Source: Costus lasius (taxonomy: Eukaryota; Streptophyta; Magnoliopsida; Zingiberales; Costaceae). Taken from it: 64,000 bases of DNA. Of this stretch, positions 60,013 through 64,000 are shown one piece after another; the first letter of the stretch is position 1, and each line of letters begins with the position of its first letter. The DNA lies in contig CM050454.1 in assembly GCA_027563935.2 (NCBI GenBank), positions 23,991,501-24,055,500 on the forward strand, read 5' to 3'. A program made the translations under genes and the position numbers. The notes under the pieces are model-generated. The model made no database searches and was not told the DNA's origin. It saw nothing but the letters and a program-made list of their open reading frames with translations.

Positions 60013-63000
60013 ACGAATTTCAATGTGCGATCCCTACTGGAAAGGGAGAAGTTTGCTGGGCCAAACTTCTCAGACTGGTACAGACACCTTAAGATTGTTC
60101 TTAAGGCAGAGAGGAAACTGTATGTCCTCGAGACGGCTATACCGCCTCAACCCGCTGCGAACGCCGCAAGGGTGGTTCGGGAAGCCTATGAAAAGCATGT
60201 CAATGATAGCATTGATGTCGCTTGCCTGATGCTTGCATCTATGACGCCTGAGCTGCAACGTCAGCATGAGGATCTATCTGCTATACAGATTATAGCAAAC
60301 CTCAAGATGTTGTATGCTGCACAGGCTAGGACTGAACGCTACAATTTGACTAAGCTTTTCTTTCAGAGCAAACTGACTGAAGGGAGTCCAGTGGGAGCTC
60401 ACGTGCTCAAGATGATTGGGTACAAAGAGGCTCTAGAGAAACTGGGACATACCATCAATCAGGAGCTTGCTGTAGACATCATTCTTCAGTCTCTCCCGGC
60501 CTCTTTCGATCCGTTCATTATTAATTTCAATATGAACAAGATCGACTGTACCCCGGCAGAGTTATTGAACATGCTCTTGACTACAGAGTTGACTCTAAAG
60601 GGAAAGCCTTCAACCTCTGTCTTGATGGTTCCTTCCAGGAACAAGAAGAAGGGGAAGAAGGGCAAAGCCCCTGTAAAGAGCTACAACAAGGCTCTGAAAC
60701 AAAAGGTTAAGCGGTCGAAGGAATACAGATGTTTCCATTGTGGCCAGCTGGGTCACTGGAAAAAGGACTGTAAAGCGCTCCAAGGAGACAAGAAGGGAAG
60801 CATTGCTTCTGGCTCAGGTATATTTGTGACTGAAGTCATGATATCTTCTTCTTCTATTTCATGGGTGTTGGACACTGCATGTGTTGTTCACATTTGTTCA
60901 AATGTACAGGAACTCAAGAGAAGAAGACAGGTGGGACAGCATGAGGTGGACCTACGAGTTGGAAACGGAGCACGGGTTGCTGCTGTTGCTGTAGGAGAAT
61001 ATCACATCTCATTACCATCTGGACTTGTATTAGAATTGAACAATTGTTATTTTGTACCTAGCATAACGAAAAATATTATCTCTATTCCTGCTTTTGTCAG
61101 GAAAGGGTTTTCCTTTGAATGCAATATTTCAAAGTGTGTTATTTCTTATGATAATATTGTTTATGCTACTGGATCAATTAACAATGGGTTATTCATGTTG
61201 GACATGGAATATTCTATACAAAATATTGATAATAAGAAAGCCAAGTATGCTGATGACAGCACCTTGCTATGGCATAGTCGTTTAGGCCATATTAACGAGA
61301 AACGCATTAAGCGGTTGCATGATCATGGACTGCTGGGATCATTCTCCTATGAGGAGATTGATACATGCAAAGCTTGTTTAATGGGTAAAATGACGAAAGC
61401 TCCTTTTCTTCACAAAGGTCAAAGGGCTTCAAGTTTACTTGACCTTATACACAGTGATGTGTGTGGGCCATTTAGTAAACATGCCACAGGTGGCTTTTCG
61501 TACTTCATTACCTTTACTGATGATTTCAGTAGGTATGGATATGTCTATCTAATGAGACATAAAAGTGAATCTTTTGACAAGTTCAAAGAGTTCAAAAATG
61601 AAGTACAGAATCAGCTAGGCCGAAATATCAAGGCACTTCGCTCAGATCGAGGTGGAGAATACCTAAGTCGTGAGTTTACTGACTATCTGAAGGAGTGTGG
61701 GATTATCTCACAGCTCACTCCGCCAGGAACACCGCAATGGAATGGTGTGTCGGAGAGGAGGAACAGAACCTTACTGGATATGGTTCGTTCTATGATGAGT
61801 CAGGCTACTCTACCTTACTCCTTTTGGGGATTTGCACTGGAAACAGCTGCAAAGGTACTAAACCGAGTGCCATCCATGGCAGTTTCAAAGACTCCATATG
61901 AGTTATGGTATGGGAAACAGCCGAGCTTGACATTTATCAAGATCTGGGGTTGCGAGGCTTATGTCAAAAAGCTCGCCTTTGGGAAACTAGAGAGCAGATC
62001 TAAGAAATGTATCTTTGTCGGTTACCCTAAGGAAACTAAGGGTTATTATTTCTACGATCCCAAAGAGAACAAAGTATTTGTTGCTCGGACGGCTATTTTT
62101 CTTGAGAAGGAATTTCTTCTGCAAGAAGCCAGTGGGAGAGAAATAAAGCTGGATGAGATTCCAGAGGAAGGACAAAGTAGTCAAGCACAGTTGGATGAGC
62201 CTGAGCCAGTAGAACAGGTTATTGAACAACCTAAGGCTCAGATATCACGGGAACCGCGAAGATCGGGAAGGATCCGTCGACAGCCTGAGCGCTATGACGG
62301 AGTCTACATCATTGATCATGATGAACCCCTCACTTATGCGGATGCGGTCAGTGGACCGGAATCAGCGAGATGGCTTGAAGCTATGCGAGCCGAGATGGAC
62401 TCCATGTCAGATAACCAAGTCTGGGATTTGGTTGATCCGCCTCCGGGAGTAATCCCTATAGGCTGTAAATGGATCTTCAAGAAGAAGATAGACATGGATG
62501 GTAACGTGGTTACCTATAAAGGCAGGCTAGTTGCGAAAGGTTTCAAACAAATCTACGGGATAGATTATGATGAAACTTTCTCTCCTGTAGCCATGTTTAA
62601 GTCTATTCGGATTATTCTTGCGATAGCAGCATATTATGATTATGAGATCTGGCAAATGGATGTGAAGACTGCTTTCCTTAATGGAAATCTGCTGGTGGAT
62701 GTGTATATGACACAACCTGAAGGTTTCACAAATCCATCAGATCGTCATAAAATATGCAAGTTAAAGAAGTCCATTTATGGACTTAAGCAAGCATCTAGAA
62801 GCTGGAATATTCGTTTTGATGAATCAATCTGTGAATTTGGTTTCATCAAGAATGAAGATGACCCGTGTGTATATAAGAGGTTTAGTGGGAGCGTGATTAC
62901 TTTCCTAGTCCTCTACATCGATGATATCTTAATCATTGGAAACGATATTCCTGAACTGCATGCCGTTAAAGCATGGTTAAGGCAATGTTTCAAGATGAAA

Positions 63001-63897
63001 GATTTAGGAGAAGCAGCCTATGTATTAGGTGTGAAGATCTACAGAGATAGATCTAAGAGACTTCTCGGGCTGTGCCAGAGTACTTACATCGATAAAGTCC
63101 TGGAGAGATTTCATTTAGAGAATTCTAAAAGAGGATATCTTCCAGTCAGACATGGTCTGAATCTTTCGAAGAGTCAGTGTCCACAAACACAGACTGAGAA
63201 AGATGAAATAGACAATACGACTTATGCTTCGGCTATTGGGTCCATTATGTATGCGATGTTGTGTACTCGCCCAGACGTCGCTTACGGGTTAAGCGTAACC
63301 AGTCGATTCCAAAGTAATCCAGGTCAGGCACACTGGATTGCAGTCAAGAACATTTTAAAATATCTGCGGAGGACCAAAGATATGTTCTTGATATATGGAG
63401 GTCAGGAAGAACTCAGTATTGAAGGATATACTGACGCTTCGTTCCTATCTGACCAGGATGATTTCCGATCGCAATCAGGCTATGTTTTTAGCTTGAATGG
63501 AGGAGCGGTGGTGTGGAAAAGTTTCAAACAATCCATTGTTGCTGATTCTACAACAGAAGCCGAGTATGTTGCAGCCTCAGAAGCATCTAAGGAGGCAGTG
63601 TGGATTCGTAAGTTCATTCAGGAACTTGGTGTTGTTCCTTCGAGTGCAGATCCATTGGTTATCTTCTGTGATAACACTGGAGCAATCGCACAAGCAAAGG
63701 AACCACGGTCGTACCAGAAGTCCAAGCACATACAGAGACGGTTTCACTTGATCCGGGAGATCATTGATTGTGGCGAGATCAAAATCTGCAAGGTTCATAC
63801 AGATGACAATCTGGCTGACCCGCTTACAAAGCCTCTGGCGCAGCAGAAGCATGAGAAGCACTGTAATAATATGGGTTTGAGATTTCTCAACCATTAG
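60013..63897 (+). CDS. E5 gag-pol polyprotein, open frame without its own ATG
   Basis: The frame is open for about 1294 codons to the TAG at 63895. The usual gag ATG (position 60013) reads ACG; the first possible non-ATG start is GTG at 60025. If the LTR exon at 56481 is spliced to 59992 an initiator is available and the frame has no stop. All domains are present, but several conserved sites have changed: protease DTACV for DTACG, RT YIDD for YVDD, LLVD for LDED before the RT core, and Arg-to-Cys and His-to-Tyr changes near the C-terminus. These suggest relaxed constraint despite the absence of stops. Confidence 0.8.
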   Translation, partial: TNFNVRSLLEREKFAGPNFSDWYRHLKIVLKAERKLYVLETAIPPQPAANAARVVREAYEKHVNDSIDVACLMLASMTPELQRQHEDLSAIQIIANLKMLYAAQARTERYNLTKLFFQSKLTEGSPVGAHVLKMIGYKEALEKLGHTINQELAVDIILQSLPASFDPFIINFNMNKIDCTPAELLNMLLTTELTLKGKPSTSVLMVPSRNKKKGKKGKAPVKSYNKALKQKVKRSKEYRCFHCGQLGHWKKDCKALQGDKKGSIASGSGIFVTEVMISSSSISWVLDTACVVHICSNVQELKRRRQVGQHEVDLRVGNGARVAAVAVGEYHISLPSGLVLELNNCYFVPSITKNIISIPAFVRKGFSFECNISKCVISYDNIVYATGSINNGLFMLDMEYSIQNIDNKKAKYADDSTLLWHSRLGHINEKRIKRLHDHGLLGSFSYEEIDTCKACLMGKMTKAPFLHKGQRASSLLDLIHSDVCGPFSKHATGGFSYFITFTDDFSRYGYVYLMRHKSESFDKFKEFKNEVQNQLGRNIKALRSDRGGEYLSREFTDYLKECGIISQLTPPGTPQWNGVSERRNRTLLDMVRSMMSQATLPYSFWGFALETAAKVLNRVPSMAVSKTPYELWYGKQPSLTFIKIWGCEAYVKKLAFGKLESRSKKCIFVGYPKETKGYYFYDPKENKVFVARTAIFLEKEFLLQEASGREIKLDEIPEEGQSSQAQLDEPEPVEQVIEQPKAQISREPRRSGRIRRQPERYDGVYIIDHDEPLTYADAVSGPESARWLEAMRAEMDSMSDNQVWDLVDPPPGVIPIGCKWIFKKKIDMDGNVVTYKGRLVAKGFKQIYGIDYDETFSPVAMFKSIRIILAIAAYYDYEIWQMDVKTAFLNGNLLVDVYMTQPEGFTNPSDRHKICKLKKSIYGLKQASRSWNIRFDESICEFGFIKNEDDPCVYKRFSGSVITFLVLYIDDILIIGNDIPELHAVKAWLRQCFKMKDLGEAAYVLGVKIYRDRSKRLLGLCQSTYIDKVLERFHLENSKRGYLPVRHGLNLSKSQCPQTQTEKDEIDNTTYASAIGSIMYAMLCTRPDVAYGLSVTSRFQSNPGQAHWIAVKNILKYLRRTKDMFLIYGGQEELSIEGYTDASFLSDQDDFRSQSGYVFSLNGGAVVWKSFKQSIVADSTTEAEYVAASEASKEAVWIRKFIQELGVVPSSADPLVIFCDNTGAIAQAKEPRSYQKSKHIQRRFHLIREIIDCGEIKICKVHTDDNLADPLTKPLAQQKHEKHCNNMGLRFLNH

Positions 63898-63900
63898 ATT

Positions 63901-63917
63901 AAGTGCAAGTGGGAGAT
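63901..63917 (+). other. Polypurine tract, E5
   Basis: Ends GTGGGAGAT next to the 3' LTR. Confidence 0.85.
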
Positions 63918-64000
63918 TGTTGGGGTATGCCCTTAAGGCTAATGTTTGAGGCCTTGGGATTGTATCAGTATCATGTATAAACTCTATGTTTATGAAGGCA
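63918..64000 (+). repeat. E5 3' LTR, start (cut by window end)
   Basis: First 83 bp of the LTR, beginning TGTTGGGGTATGCCC; the remainder lies outside the window. Confidence 0.93.

Larger units (their letters stand above)
45938..64000 (+). mobile_element. E5: old Copia element carrying E4 and a solo LTR
   Basis: 5' LTR 45938-46137 and 55210-56622 (first 84 bp missing), primer site 56625-56636, leader 56623-58373 and 59965-60012, polyprotein to 63897, purine tract 63901-63917, and the start of a 3' LTR from 63918 that runs off the window. It abuts E2 directly: the E2 3' LTR end is joined to LTR position 85 of E5. Confidence 0.9.

Overview
This 64 kb window is plant nuclear DNA made entirely of one family of Ty1/Copia LTR retrotransposon, stacked copy inside copy. 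I found no host gene, rRNA, tRNA gene or CRISPR array. The plant assignment rests on three things: the Copia gene order (Gag, protease, integrase, reverse transcriptase, RNase H in one frame of about 1294 codons), a primer-binding site TGGTATCAGAGC complementary to plant initiator tRNA-Met, and 1.65-1.70 kb LTRs starting TGTTGGGGTATGCCC next to a purine tract. LTR size and start recall the Angela/BARE lineage, but that lineage call is inference. The species cannot be told.

Layout, left to right. 1-855 and 9892-10170: two halves of an LTR (A), split by E1, a complete + element (856-9886, TSD GCAAG). 10171-10829: inverted LTR fragment (B). 10830-11741: two broken + LTR pieces (C and D) fused to the leader of E2, an old + element running in pieces to 45937. 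E2 is interrupted by (i) a - strand LTR-internal-LTR-internal-LTR array at 12063-28630 (TSD CCTAT), (ii) a solo LTR inside its pol region at 30817-32484 (TSD GTTGC), and (iii) E3, a complete + element with an unbroken polyprotein, at 36050-45216 inside the E2 3' LTR (TSD GAGAT). From 45938 to the window end lies E5, another old + element. It is interrupted by E4 (complete, - strand, 46138-55204, TSD GTAGA) inside its 5' LTR and by a second solo LTR at 58374-59959 (TSD ATACT) inside its leader. E2 and E5 share the same broken LTR-LTR junction and look like products of LTR-LTR recombination.

How the parts work together. In each element the LTR drives transcription, the tRNA primer site and purine tract prime the two DNA strands, and a single polyprotein supplies all proteins. 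The most unusual signal is that every well-preserved LTR ends its transcribed part with ATG-GCN-NNG followed directly by a GTATGA-like splice donor. About 2 kb downstream a good branch point and acceptor (TACTGAC ... TTGTAG) sit 21 nt before the gag ATG, in a frame that joins exactly to that ATG. I infer that gag translation starts in the LTR and is completed by splicing out a leader intron that holds the LTR end, primer site and structured leader. The leader also carries two paralogous hairpins that differ by compensating base changes.

E3 is the only copy with a clean polyprotein frame, so it is the best autonomous candidate. E1, E2, E4 and the left half of the array are broken by stops or frameshifts. 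All five stop mutations are C-to-T changes at CHG sites, as expected from heavy plant DNA methylation. The stretch about 18.66-22.48 kb has clustered small insertions and looks like unpolished long-read gap fill.
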